Assembly: GCA_904063045.1 (NCBI GenBank)
Contig: CAJFCJ010000039.1
Span: forward strand, 62,001-126,000
Direction: 5' to 3'
Source: Dimorphilus gyrociliatus
Lineage: Eukaryota > Annelida > Polychaeta > Dinophilidae
DNA length: 64,000 nucleotides
Below the pieces are notes generated by a model, which searched no databases, had not been told where the DNA came from, and was given only the letters and a program-made list of their open reading frames with translations. This document shows positions 25,504 through 37,363 of this stretch, piece by piece. Within the stretch, counting starts at the first letter, position 1, and each line of letters opens with the position of its first letter. Position numbers and translations under genes: made by a program.

Positions 25504-27190
25504 CTATCTATTTGTTTCTCATATTCTCCAAGAGCAGATCCTTTCCAGCGTTATCGTTCTCGAGTATGCACACTGTCAGGCGGTTGAAAAGGAGAAAAAA
25601 TATTCACTGGTTAGTTTATTTTTATATTTTCTCTACTATTAATCATTGTTATTTATAGCAGACAACTTTTTTTTCTTTCATTATAACGATACTATTTTGT
25701 TTCTTTGTTTTCCCATTCAACAAAATCATTAAAAACTAGGGAGTATTAGCCTGCTCATCCATCTTTCTCATTATACCGGCAACCTGTAATTGTTTGTTCA
25801 ATTCATCTTTAAGAATATACGAAAAGATAAGGGTTGTTTCTTTAAATCAAACCCAATTTATCTCCAATATATTTTCGGCGAATGATGTAAGTTATATTAT
25901 ATTTTTGTACCAAAATCTCTTCTAGTAAATGATAAAACTGTTGTTGTTCTTAGAAAAATTTAACGGCATTGGAAATCTCTCTTCTAATAACTGCCTTTTT
26001 ATCGTTAACCGTCTCAGTCTACATCCTTTTCTCACGAATTAAAGCGATGCAATTAAAGAAGAGAGTAGGTTCCATTTGCTTCTTTCTCCTTTCTAATTGG
26101 ATCCTGATGCTAATTTTGCTAAATATAATTTTAAATTATTATTCTTTTATGTCATTGCAGGAGGCAACAAGTATTTATCCAACTGCATCGCCTATCTATT
26201 GTACCTTGTGCCATCAATGTATTAATTGTCGAAATATTGCAATTAATCAACAGCAATTCGACTCTCCGCTTTCGGATCAGGGGAACTTTTTACCAAGAAT
26301 CTCTTCGAGGGAAAGGTAAAGGCCGAAAAGGAAAGACACAAAGATAGAGGGAAAGAAGATGTGAAGAGAAGGAGGAAGGAAAGAAAGAAAGTAAATAAAA
26401 AAATAGCAAGCAACCAATAAACAATGTAGTAGAAGAACGAAAAAGGAAATTTTAATAAGCACTCTCTTTCTCCCATTTTGGAAAAGAATTCTATTTCTCA
26501 CTCATGCTTACTTAAGCTTTTCTCCGCTTCGGGCAATTTTCACGGCAGATTATATAGAGCTCTATGTCTATTGTTAAATATTAATATTTAATAAATAAAT
26601 CTATATAATTTAATAATTTCAATGAATTCTAAAGGTAAACTTTGTCCTTAGGAAAACAATGACAAGTATTATCTTTTATTTTATAGATTTTCGGAGGCTG
26701 CAGCAGCTATGTTTACGTTTAAGAAAGAAGAATAAAAACATAATTTTGGCCTAAAGTAATTGAATTGAAATTTTATAAATCCGATACAATCTTAAATCCA
26801 GGACCAACTGGTTGTCTTACTTTCAAAGCAGACGTTTAAAGCTTTGTTAATCCGTGCAGGCTTTTAAATCCGTTAATGGACCAACTCAACATAGAAAATA
26901 TATATGTTAATAATTAAAGTAGATCTAATAAAACTTTTAGGCAAAAAATATGTAAAGAATAAAGAAATCTCCTTGTAGTTTTTGTTGTTTTTTTGTTTAA
27001 AATATGTATAGTTTTGTTTAAACTGATATCTTTGAAAAAGCCATTAGTAAACTGTACACTGGTCTTAGTTAAACAGACTCTCTCTCTCTCTCTTTCTCTT
27101 TCTTTATATACATTATCTATACACTGTCAAACATCCATTGAAATCTTTTAAAAGAAAGATATTTGTTGCTATTGTAGCTTTTTTCGTCTT
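22440..27190. other. Gene-poor non-coding region
   Basis: No supportable gene. It holds CT-rich and GA-rich tracts (23150-23240, 23390-23480, 25262-25322, 25470-25512, 27078-27103), a TA run at 23750-23772, and one AGATGGCG-type motif (reverse, 24648-24657). A hydrophobic frame at 25969-26319 has no ATG and no family resemblance. Confidence 0.6.
25262..25512. repeat. CT, CCT and CTAT simple repeats
   Basis: CT repeat with CCTC units at 25262-25322, and a CT then CTAT block at 25470-25512. Confidence 0.85.
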
Positions 27191-27199
27191 GAATAATCT

Positions 27200-27877
27200 C
27201 TACAACTTCCAATTAACGGTAAAATAGTTCTGTGGTCGTTTAACTAGAACGCTATCGCTTCTTACCGAACGGATGGAGTTAGCGGAGTCAATTCTATACG
27301 ATTTGCTCGGTAAACTTTCCATCCAGTTCGAATGATGACCAGAAGAACTGGAATGTTTATAAGGGCTAGAATGGAGTCTTGGTAAGTTGGACCTCGAACC
27401 AGGTGTTATAGCAGTTCTTGGCCGAAATAGTAGCGGACTCTTTTGTAATTCGGTAATATTCTCTTCGACTTCGTCCTCTTTCTGCCAAGCGTTATGTAAA
27501 CGCCTTCTTTCGGCTGACTCCTGAGTTCGGCGAGAGATGATCCTATTAAAATTTGACGGTGATATAACAGGCTTTGAGATCTTTTGACTTGAAAATTGAC
27601 TTTGCATAGAATTTGCCCTTAAACTTCTTCTACTCTCGAACTGAGGTGATTTTGGAACGGCGGCTCCAGGTCTCGGTCCGTATACTCTTTGCAAAGGATT
27701 ATTCCAATTTAAACTCAATCTTTGCAGGCTAAAATTTAGAGTTTGTTGAGAATGAATATGAATAGGAGAAGATTGATCACGTGGTATTTCCAAGATATTT
27801 ACCAGTACATCATCCGGTTGAAAAGTGACTTTTTTCTTACGTTTTAAAGTTGGAGACGATGTCGACACAGTCGTCAT
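27200..27877 (-). CDS. Uncharacterised 225-residue protein with RVxF (PP1-docking) motif
   Basis: A single open exon starting at a true ATG. Residues 12-19 read KRKKKVTF. The KVTF at 16-19, preceded by basic residues, is a textbook RVxF docking motif for protein phosphatase 1. The rest is rich in Ser, Arg, Asn and Pro with few hydrophobic stretches, so it is probably largely disordered. There is no signal peptide or membrane segment. Around residues 120-135 is a charged segment (ESAERRRLHNAWQKEDEVEE) that could be helical. The C terminus ends in an aromatic NYFTVNWKL. It sits head-to-head with the RING gene beginning near 28,990. Codon content is clearly coding-like and free of repeats. I do not recognise the family; a PP1-interacting scaffold is an inference from the motif alone. 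An AG acceptor-like site about 19 bases before the ATG leaves room for a 5' UTR intron. Confidence 0.8.
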   Translation of the reverse strand: MTTVSTSSPTLKRKKKVTFQPDDVLVNILEIPRDQSSPIHIHSQQTLNFSLQRLSLNWNNPLQRVYGPRPGAAVPKSPQFESRRSLRANSMQSQFSSQKISKPVISPSNFNRIISRRTQESAERRRLHNAWQKEDEVEENITELQKSPLLFRPRTAITPGSRSNLPRLHSSPYKHSSSSGHHSNWMESLPSKSYRIDSANSIRSVRSDSVLVKRPQNYFTVNWKL

Positions 27878-27879
27878 AT

Positions 27880-28900
27880 TTTTTTGCAGTTTCTGCAGTT
27901 TCTTTTCGTAAAATCGTTAGTTTTTCAAGTCCGAGTCAATTGAATGTTAATAACAACATCGATTTCATCTCCCACCTTCATATTCTCTTCAATTAAACTG
28001 TATCCAACTGAAAAGCTAAGGGAAACAACTACACGACACTGCTTACAATTCCAACGTTCGATTAAGTATTGAACGAAACAACTGCAAAAGCAGACTATTA
28101 CTAATTCTCTAGATTAGTCGGCCATGAATAGATTAGTGGATTAGTTAAATATTTTCATTGTTAACCTTATTCAATAACATTTTTATCCTAAATTTCTTTA
28201 ACCATTTTTATTTTCAAACGGAAATCATCTATTTTCAAAGTTTTATGCCAATCCCTAATATTTTTTAATTAGCATAAACTAGCCGGCCTATCAGAAATGA
28301 GCGAATCGATAAGTGTCTTTTTGATGTACATTTTATATCTCAATACCTTTAAATGTTTAAGTAGATTAAAGACTATTTTGAGTACAACTTTGTACAATTA
28401 AGGAAGAATAGATAAATGGTCGTGTTTACTTTAAATATTTTATGAATATTGATAGAAATTCACTTTTCATTTATTAATCTTATTACTCGTTTTTTAGAAT
28501 CTCTCTTCTCGTTTGCTTTTCACTTTTCCGCTCTTCTCTTTTCATCATTTCCTCTTCTTCGTCTTTACAATTATGTTGTATACGTGAAATTTCTTTCTCT
28601 GGGAAATCCGATTATTAATATGACTTTACCCAGAAAGATACGGTTAGTCTATCTATAGACGCTGTCAAGAGGCTTCCTATATGAAGTAATCAACGCATTT
28701 TATAACAGCACACACAATATACACAGTATACTGTATACATTGTATATATAGATATATAGATATATATCCATATTTCCATGCAAAGTTACAAACAAATATA
28801 AATACAACTACAATATATTCATGTACATACGTGAATATATTAGTATATATATGTTTATACATATTTTCATTTATGGACATACTGAAAAACTTCCGCAAGC
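27880..28900. other. Intergenic region between divergent genes
   Basis: About 1.1 kb separates the two divergent genes. No exon was seen. It is AT-rich, with GATATATA-type repeats near 28735-28870. It probably holds the promoters of both neighbours. Confidence 0.5.
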
Positions 28901-29093
28901 CTGTTCTTTATACACTCTGTAAAAAGAATTATTGATTTGCTGTAGGCCCCTGCTTGGCAGCAGCACTGCAGTTTTTTAGGAATACAGATCGTATGTAAGT
29001 ACTTTTCTTAGATTTCCACTAGCTGCAATTGACTAATTTTGCCGATATTTCAAAGGATATTTGTATATTTTTGTATATTTTCATATATTGCAG

Positions 29094-29154
29094 CCATGGC
29101 CCATTCAAATAGTTCAATCAATCGGACGACGAAGAAGAAAAGAGGTTCACCAAG
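29094..29154 (+). CDS. Candidate upstream exon of the RING gene with optimal start context
   Basis: An acceptor CAG ends at 29093 and a donor GTATAT begins at 29155. The ATG at 29096 lies in an ideal context (gccATGG) and encodes a basic leader, MAHSNSSINRTTKKKRGSP. A further donor GTAAGT at 28995 suggests a 5' UTR exon upstream. Joined to the obvious acceptor at 29367, this frame stops after two codons, making a 21-codon upstream frame. Joined to an AG 13 bases later (exon from 29381), it runs in frame into the RING protein and adds a KKKR-containing extension. Confidence 0.4.
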
Positions 29155-29384
29155 GTATATTTAGATATGAGTTGTAGAATAATCACAGGTTAAAATGCGC
29201 AATCACAAAAATCGAGTCATTCAATTATCTAAAACCAACATTATCATATTATATTCGCCTTCCACTTAATACTCCACATATAAATTCTAAATAATCAATA
29301 GAAACTAAATCGAGTAGATTTTTTTATATAACAGAACGATTAATAAAAATTGCCTTTTGTATTGCAGCTCATAAGACAAGTCAA

Positions 29385-30830
29385 ATGGATACTGATCAAG
29401 CTAGTAGTAGGGATAATCAGTCGTCTGTTAATTTCCTGGACCAGGCCAGCGCTCAACTATTCCAATGCAGTCTTTGTTTGGATGAGTACAACTCACCAAA
29501 AGCCTTGCCATGTTTGCACACTTATTGTGCCAAATGTCTATATCAGCATGTTCAGGTAGCCAAGAGTAGAGGCTACAAAGACACTTTCGAATGTCCCCAA
29601 TGTAGAATTGCAACCAAACTGCCAAACGGAGGACCTTTAGCTTTTCCTGATAATTTTTTGATAAACAGCGCTAGAGATTTATTTAGAGACTTGAAATTTA
29701 ATACAGAAAAGGAGAAGGAGGATGACGACGAGAGGAAAAACGTAGAGAGAGAGAAGCTGTTAAAATGTCTAGATGATCAAAATGAAAGGGTTAAAGAAGA
29801 AATAGATTACGCTTATAAGAAATTTACTAGAATTCTATTAGTGAATCAACAGAAGGACTTGGAAGATTTAAAAGAAGCTACTAACAAATTGAAATACTCC
29901 ATTTCCAATTCTGATAATTCTCAATTTAAAGCCGGTGTATTACGTCATAATTGTAATTTTCAACCATTCGATTATTCATTTTTGGAGGCCGTTATGGAAA
30001 CTAGGAAACCTTTACTTAGAATATTTTCAACATTCAAAAGGCCTAAATTAAAGTATATATTTAATGTAACTTGCGATTGGCTAATGGATATGTCAAGTTA
30101 TGAGGATAATTTGATACTTGTAAAAAGAATCTCTTCTCATAGAGGAACTGTAGCTAAATTCAGTGAAGATGGCGTTGAATTAAAGGATCTATACGGTAAT
30201 ATTCCCGCTAGGTGCGCCATCGTCGGAAAGACCTTGTACGTCACGGATTGGGTCGATAACTTTTTACAAGTAATAGATCTCACCGATAAGGATAAGACTG
30301 TCAAATCGATTGAAGCAGCGTCAACCGAATCTTCTTCCAATCCGTTCAATTTGATTAATTGCGGTAACTGCCTTATGGTCTTGCATCACAAAAGTGCCGA
30401 TGGTCTAGCAACAATTCTCGGTCCGACATGGACAGCCCAAATTCAAAAGGCGCTACCCGAAGAAATTAAATTTCACTGGTACGCCTGTCACGTGACCGGT
30501 AGTACAATCGCGGTAACGGATAAAGAGGAGAGTTGCGTAAGATTTGTAAGAGTAGATAAGGCAAAAAGTTTATCTTCCGTAAAAGTGAAAGAGGGATTAC
30601 TCTTTCCGGCCGGTATGTGTAATGATGTGAAATCTTGCCGAATTCTATTAGCAGACAGACAAGCTGGTCGAATTCAAATATTATCGTACGACGGAGAGAT
30701 TGTGGGTGAACTGTTAAATAAAGAAGACGGATTAAAAGAACCACGACTTGTGCATATAAATGAAGTTACGAATTCTTTATATGTAGGCGAACAAGACGGA
30801 ACTGTTAGAGTATACGAATACCTCTACTAA
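29385..30830 (+). CDS. RING finger, coiled-coil and beta-propeller (NHL-like) E3 ligase-type protein
   Basis: A 481-residue frame in one exon. Residues 28-73 form a C3HC4 RING: C28, C31, C43, H45, C48, C51, C70, C73. RINGs of this type recruit E2 enzymes for ubiquitin transfer. There is no B-box, so the layout is RING, a charged helical segment (about 95-170, EKEKEDDDERK onward, probably coiled coil), then about 260 residues of repeated beta-strand blocks resembling the NHL-type propeller of TRIM2/3/32/71-like proteins. The last blades include AGRIQILSYDGEIVGELL and SLYVGEQDGTVRVYEY. The exon begins at 29368. The ATG at 29385 is the safest start, but an in-frame N-terminal extension from 29096 is possible. 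The substrate is unknown. An AATAAA at 31054 is a plausible polyadenylation signal. A divergent gene lies upstream on the minus strand. Confidence 0.85.
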   Translation: MDTDQASSRDNQSSVNFLDQASAQLFQCSLCLDEYNSPKALPCLHTYCAKCLYQHVQVAKSRGYKDTFECPQCRIATKLPNGGPLAFPDNFLINSARDLFRDLKFNTEKEKEDDDERKNVEREKLLKCLDDQNERVKEEIDYAYKKFTRILLVNQQKDLEDLKEATNKLKYSISNSDNSQFKAGVLRHNCNFQPFDYSFLEAVMETRKPLLRIFSTFKRPKLKYIFNVTCDWLMDMSSYEDNLILVKRISSHRGTVAKFSEDGVELKDLYGNIPARCAIVGKTLYVTDWVDNFLQVIDLTDKDKTVKSIEAASTESSSNPFNLINCGNCLMVLHHKSADGLATILGPTWTAQIQKALPEEIKFHWYACHVTGSTIAVTDKEESCVRFVRVDKAKSLSSVKVKEGLLFPAGMCNDVKSCRILLADRQAGRIQILSYDGEIVGELLNKEDGLKEPRLVHINEVTNSLYVGEQDGTVRVYEYLY

Positions 30831-30839
30831 TCAAACACA

Positions 30840-33800
30840 AGCCACTATGTTCATAGTTTTGTTTTATTGATAAAGGAAATGTTCATCTTAAATATTCAAA
30901 AGTATTGGATAGCGCACAATGCTGTTGTTCCGTTCGTTTCAATGAATGTTGCAAAGAGGCTTAAAAAGCTGTTTAACTTAGTTGGAGGGAAGGCGATGAT
31001 ATTGTTGAAACTATTCTTTTTTAAATGAAACTAATTTAAAGAGAAAGAACACGAATAAATGAATTAAATATCTAGGAAGAACTACTATTCTCTTAATAGT
31101 TCATCCATCTATCTTGCTATCTCTCTATCTAGCATTCTATCTTTATCTATATATTTATCAGTCTATTCACTTTTCTATTCGTTTGTCATTCCAGTACAAT
31201 TTATTAGAGCTTTATGCCTCTAATTCACCTTTGTATCTATATATAAACTAGAGACATCTTACGTACAAAAAGGAAGAGAGAATGCGCACGAATTTACGTG
31301 CTTAAACTTGCCAAAGGTCGTTTCAGAAAAGAAACGAACGATAAATCAATAAAGAAAACTGGAATAGAGATACATGTCCTTCGTAATATGAGATAAATAA
31401 ACTAAGACACTTTTATACGTTTAACGTTTCTGTTCCAAAGTCCTTAACTTGCCCAAACGCCTCTTAAAGGATAAAAGAGGTTTAAGCCATCTCAATGATA
31501 GAGAGAGAGAAAGACAGAAGAATATAACCTTGTTGTCTTTTATCTATCTTTCGTCCTCTTATAAATATTATACAATGAAAAGAAATTCATCTCCTCATTC
31601 TCTTTTCATTCACATTTAATTCTCCACTTTTTATCTATTTATTAAATTATCATACAGTATAATTTACAGGGTTCGACTATGAATTGATAATGATGTTAAT
31701 AATAAACTATAATTCTCTAAGTACATAATTGCTTCTTCTAAGTTTTTATTTCTATTTTCTTATTTATTTAAAGCCATTTATCATCCCGCTTTAGCTAAAA
31801 TTATGTGCATCAATTTCTGCATGTTGAAAATCCGCCGTGTCCTGAGAAAAATTTAGCCTCTCCATAAGGTTATCTTACCATCTAATTAATCATTTATCCG
31901 TCTATCCTACTATCAATCCATCTACCCTACCCCACTTGTCTCTTTTCTGCCGCGAAAAATATTTGGCTTGGGCAACAGAGAGCGTGGAGGAAAAGGCATG
32001 CATTGCCAATTCTTGTGCTGGTATTTAGGCGGTGGAAATCAGTGAGAAATATTAGGTCAAGGGCAAATATCTTTCGAATACTTTTCTAAAAGTGAAAGCA
32101 ATTTACTTGTAGTGTTTCTCTTTGCATTGTCCCTGTTTACTTCGTTTGAAATAGGAAAATAATTAACAAACTGGCTGAGTTGATATCACTACACTGTATT
32201 GGCTGTGTATTATTTATATATATTATAGTATTTACTCGTGTCTCTCCTCTCATCTTTCGTTTCCTTCCATACTCATGACAGTCGTGACTCTATTCTAAGA
32301 CACTAATAACAGTTGCGATACTGACTGAAAAAGCCCAATTTATTTCTAAGAAACTCCTTAATTGTTCGTCTTCCGCTCAAAGGTCATTACGTAGGTCAAA
32401 AAAACTGCTTGAGGACGAGTTTGAAATTTCCCAAGTAGAGTTATCATAGGAAGTCTTAATTAAACTCGTTAGTTTATTTATAAGAAACAATCCCAACTTC
32501 ATAAACTGTCCTTGTTGATTATTTCTTTGGAGAATACCTTCAAGATGTAATTTTTCCTGAAGATTTAACAGAAAACTATCTTATCGTTTGGAACTACTGT
32601 GTGTGTATGTGTGTGGGAGGAATGGGAGATCGAGAGAGACAGAGAGACAGAGACAGAGAGGAGGGGAGGGGGGCAGGAGAAAAGAATTAAATAGAAAATA
32701 TCTTCTCCTTGGGGAAATTTTCATCTTTTCAAAAAGAAAACGACGACAATTAATGTAGAAATCCCTTTAAAGGTGTTGTTTTTTTCCTTAAGCTAATTAA
32801 TAATCATGAATGATGAAGATCAGGAAGAAAAAACAATGATTTAAAAAAAAATACTATGGAATTTACAGAATCTCTATTACTAGAAGACGTAAAGTAAATA
32901 TTTCTTTATCTCTGACAGTATTATACTTTCTTTATGCGTCGGCATCCTATTCAAAAGTCACTCCATCAAAAGGAATAATAACGTCTAATCGGCTTCAATT
33001 TTCCCAGATTATTTACCCACAAACATAAGAAGAATGCTAAAGATAAATAAGGCATAAATTTTTTCCAAACAGCCTCCAATGTATATAAAGGAGAAGGAGA
33101 AGGGAACACACGACGGTTGGTTGGTATTTCATAACTTTTTCCAGGCGTCACATTCTTTTCAATTATTTAATAATTTTACTTTAATTGACCATTAAAATAA
33201 TACCAAATTTATTTAAGGGAGACGCCCGAGAAGAAATTACCATCTTTAATTTATTTATTTTCTTTAATCATCTTAAAATACTTTTTCTTCTTTCTCTCCT
33301 TTTTTCTTTCCCTCTTTTAAACAAGACTATAAGCCTTGAAGATTTCAATTAAAAATTTATATATAATTGATACTTATTTGATTGTAGATGAGTGCGTCTA
33401 AATATAAATATACAGTTTATACAGTAATAGACGTATACTATAATTGGTTGATTATACTAGTTTTTATCATTCTTTTATTTATTCATAACGATAATCTAAG
33501 CGCTCTCTTAGACATTATTAATGATAATCTACGAATTTTCAACGATAAGTCTATTATTTGCTAGTAGAACAATACCATTGTCAAGCAGATCTAATCTCGT
33601 ATTCAGGATTAAATAAGAACTAAACACCCAAACGAGAATTTTCCGAGAAATTGTTAGTAAATCAGTAGAATTCTTTTGTTCTTTCAAAAGATGAACAAAT
33701 GAAAACTGGTAGGAGTTAAAAAAAAATGAAAAAACGAAACAAACATTAACAAGAATTATAGTTAATAAGCAAAATAATAAAAACATTTCGATCGGCTTTA

Positions 33801-34395
33801 TTCCTTTTCATTTAAATCGTCTTTTCCTCGTAATTAGCCAATTTCATCAATTATTAGAGTTAATATTATTCATTTAAGTAATTAAGTAAAAATACTAATT
33901 TAATTATGCATTTAATGATTAGTCTATGTTATTAAAAGAGACAAGAATTGCTAATGAAATAACTAAGCAGAGAAGAGAATAAGATAAAAAATTAAAGTGT
34001 CTATTAAAGAGAGAAAAAGAGGAGGTGAAGAGAATAGTAAAAAGAGAGAGAGAGAGAGAGAGAGGAGGGGGGGGAGAGAGAGACTGAAAGAAAGAGGGTA
34101 GGGGGCAAAGGGAAGAGAAATTAAAAAGCCATGAAGTATTTCAATTATATAATTATATCAAGATAATAGCAGAGGCAATATTTTGGTAATGGATTTTTTC
34201 TTTATATATAACATCATATATGCATTTAAAATGTCTTTAGTTATTTATTTAAATTGATTTTTATTGATTAATAAAAAATTATTGTCAAATGTTTTGCCAT
34301 TTCGTAATATAAAAAACGGAAAAAACACCAAGTGCAACTCTGTTTGTTATTTTCTGATGGAATTGTTTATTTGTTTATTTTCTTCATAATATTTG
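30840..34395. other. Intergenic non-coding region
   Basis: The 3' UTR of the RING gene probably ends near the AATAAA at 31054-31059. The remainder shows no credible exon: CTAT-like tracts near 31105-31160, G/A-rich runs at 32640-32675 and 34040-34095, and poly-A/T-rich sequence. Confidence 0.6.
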
Positions 34396-34401
34396 ATTTA
34401 T

Positions 34402-36229
34402 TTAGTTATTCCATAATAAGCCTCTTTCAAATATTACAGGATCCTGTGTTTCCCAAAGAACGTTCCATAATTTTTGATATTTTCCTCCCGAATCGGATTG
34501 GAAAACCAGAGGAAAGGTCATATTCGGATTATTTCCCTTGCGTACTATAAATTCTATTGGTCCTATTAATTTAGCCACGAATATTTGTTCGTCAATAGTT
34601 GGTAGTAGTTTAGCGTATCCTATATGACCCGATTTTGCCTTTAACGACTCCTCTGATTCGTCATACCAGACAGTAGTATTGGCGAAAAGTGGATGTCCGT
34701 ACTCTCCAGTGTACTTTTCCGCATTCATTTTAACGTGATTTGTGAAAGAGAGCGGTGGGATATCGAAACGACTCTTTTCCTTTTCAGGCAGGGCCGATTT
34801 CGGGATGTTATTGATCCAAGGTTCGGGATACGTGCAGGCTGTTGTATCATTAATAAACGGTTTCCTTCCTTGTAAAATGTCACTGATGTAATACGTTACA
34901 GCTACCATGGTATTACTGCAATTAAGAAAATACATTATTTAACAATAAAGTATTGTTATATTTGTTAGCCAACCTTGACGCATACGTATTTCCACCAACA
35001 AAAACACCAGATTTAATATCTGGATACAAGTAAATAAGAGAATTAAACCCATTAATTGATCCACCGTGCATGGAAGCTCTATATCCTCCGTAAGTTCCTA
35101 TACTCCAACCCAATCCGTAGGTTGTTTGCGAGTTCTCTACAGGAAAGTATGGACGACGCTGTACGAAAGGCAATTTATTGCACGACCTAGTTTAAACCTA
35201 AAAATAAATTATAAAGAAAACTACTTACAACGCTGTTTGGATCAAAATTGCTTGCGAATTGCGGTGAATGAATGTCTAATAGAGCGTCTCTATTGAATAT
35301 TGTTTTATTTTTAAATTTTCCTTCATTTAAATTAACTAAAATCCAGTTAGCCATATCGGTAGCCGAACTGAAGATACCACCAGAAGATTCTCCACCTAAA
35401 ACACTTTCTATATTTATCCTATCGATTCTCTTAAGCCGAGAATCAATATCATCATAAGAGTGTGGAGATGCAAACTTTTTCCAATCCCAATTATTGATAT
35501 TGCTTATTAAATCAGTATCTCTCATTTCGAGAGGATCAGCTAATTCAGTTTTGAAAACTTCCTCATAAGTTTTACCGCTAATTCTTTCAATTATACAACC
35601 AGCTAAAGTTAGCATGAAATTACTATATCTGTAGAACAGAAAACGATAAATAGATAATTTCTTTAACGGATAATAAAAACTATTAGAGAATTGTTTCTTA
35701 TTATTTACCTATAACGCCATCTAAACCCAATCGATTTAATATGATTTAAGCGGCCACAATACTCTTGCCGGCTATGAACTGGATCTAAACCAATTGCCCA
35801 AGTGAATCCATAGCCCAGATAGCCCAGTTTATGCGAAAGTAAATCTCTAATGGTTGCTTGATTCGTATTTATATCGTTTCCCAAATTCAACTCTGGAACA
35901 ATATCCTTCAGCAAAGAATCCATATTGAAATTAGACTTTTCCAATACTTTGGTCATTAAAGCCGCAGTAAAAGCTTTCGATAAAGACCCTATACTGAAGC
36001 TGCTATGAGCATCGGCCAATGCATCATCCGATTCAATGTCGAGACTTCCAAAGGCTTCCGTCATCTCAATTTTATTGTTGTCAACAACGGTTACAGTAAA
36101 ACCGGGCACATTGTTACAGTTTATGGTGTGCCTAATAAAACGTCGAATGTCGTCCTTTTCATCGTCTGTGATGGAGAGAGCAAGCTGCAGGGAGGCGGCA
36201 AGAAAAATAGCGACTAATTTTAATTGCAT
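34402..36229 (-). CDS. Secreted beta-lactamase-like serine hydrolase (class C / S12 type), four exons
   Basis: Exons on the minus strand are 36229-35709, 35628-35229, 35158-34974 and 34915-34402. They sum to 1,620 bases in frame (539 residues), with introns of 80, 70 and 58 bases. Residues 1-19 form a signal peptide (MQLKLVAIFLAASLQLALS). The three catalytic motifs of the class C beta-lactamase/LACTB-like fold are present: S82-L83-S84-K85 (SxxK nucleophile), Y175-S176-N177 (YxN, created exactly at the exon 1/2 junction) and H338-G339-G340 (the KTG-equivalent). The C terminus ends near DPVIFERG, which resembles animal members of the family as I recall them. The likely role is hydrolysis of an amide or ester substrate outside the cell or in the secretory pathway; the substrate is unknown. 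A TATATAAG box lies about 47 bases before the ATG. A decayed tandem copy lies directly upstream. The exon 3 acceptor was chosen by phase, because the nearer TTTTTAG would leave a 31-base intron and an immediate stop. Confidence 0.9.
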
Positions 36230-36275
36230 CTTGTGCTGTAGAATAAAAAGTTTTATTAACTGTTAAACCTACGCG

Positions 36276-36283
36276 CTTATATA
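36276..36283 (-). promoter_or_regulatory. TATA box of the serine hydrolase gene
   Basis: TATATAAG on the minus strand lies about 47 bases before the ATG, in a short GC-richer context (GCGCGTAGG follows). This predicts a start of transcription near 36250 and a very short 5' UTR. Confidence 0.45.
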
Positions 36284-36289
36284 CTTGAA

Positions 36290-36825
36290 AAGTCTAATCA
36301 AACTGCATCGAGAATGGTCAGAGATAAGTTAAAGATAAGAAAAAGAAATGACTCTTCCTATGATTCATATTCAGCCGCTATTAGAGCTATTCATTCAAAA
36401 CACCCTAATTATTGTCCTACTCTACTAAGAGGAAGATAAGAAATATGTACAACGACTAGTAGAAAAAGAGACGTCTGTATTTATGATCTCTATAGCTGAA
36501 AATCAATTTCCATTTAAATGTAGTATTTACTAATAATCATATGAATAGTTAGTCTGTTTTAATGCAACTGCCACTACGTTAATGGAAATAGTAAACAAAT
36601 AATTCTTCAAGGGCAATCATATATTGGAGATGGTCCAATCTAAAAAAAATCCCTTTAAACCAATTGAATATTCTTGATATTTCTGTCTATTCTCGATTAG
36701 AATCTAATTGGTCTTGAGGCTTTCTACCAATATATTAACCTTTCAGCATGAAAGTAGCTTGCTCCGTTAATTTAACATTAAAAATTGCCTTGTCATTCCT
36801 TTGGTAATAACTTTACACAATCTAT
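36290..36825. other. Spacer between the hydrolase gene and its pseudogene
   Basis: AT-rich, with no exon seen. It presumably contains the upstream promoter of the intact hydrolase gene. Confidence 0.5.
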
Positions 36826-36829
36826 ACGA

Positions 36830-37326
36830 TCAGTTTCCAATCTTTGAGTATTGTTATATTTCCAAATAATGGATAACCGTTAGATCTTCCGTACTTCTCT
36901 ATCGATCCTTTCAACTTGTTAATTTCAACAAGTTTAGAAACAGGTGGCGCTTCACCCATACTTCTCATTTAATCACCTTGAAATGGAAGATTTTCACTCC
37001 AGGGTTCTGGAGAGGTGTAAGCAATTGCTGAATTAATAAACGGCTCCCTCCCTTGCAGTATATCACTTATGTAATAAGTTAAAGCGAGAACAGACGCACT
37101 GCAAGTACAGTAATGTTCATAAATAATTCAAGCTCAGAGAATAATGCGAAGAGATCTTTACAGTATCGTAAAAGAATTTCCACTGACAAAAGGCCCAGAT
37201 TTTATATTGGGAAACAGGTAGAACGAAGAACTAAAACCGCCAATCGATCCTGGATGTGAAGATTGTCGATAACCTATTTAGAGCGGTTTCTTCAGTCTTA
37301 ATTCAACAATATCTTGTTCTATTGGT

Positions 37327-37363
<37 letters not shown>

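Noticed and set aside
25969-26319. 116-codon hydrophobic open frame (plus)
   Set aside because: It has no ATG near its start and no recognised family, and it is AT-rich DNA reading as Ile/Leu/Phe. An acceptor-like CAG inside has no matching donor.
35159-35228. Earlier acceptor TTTTTAG (exon from 35197) for hydrolase exon 3
   Set aside because: It would give a 31-base intron and an immediate in-frame TAA. The acceptor ending at 35159 keeps the frame and the family alignment.
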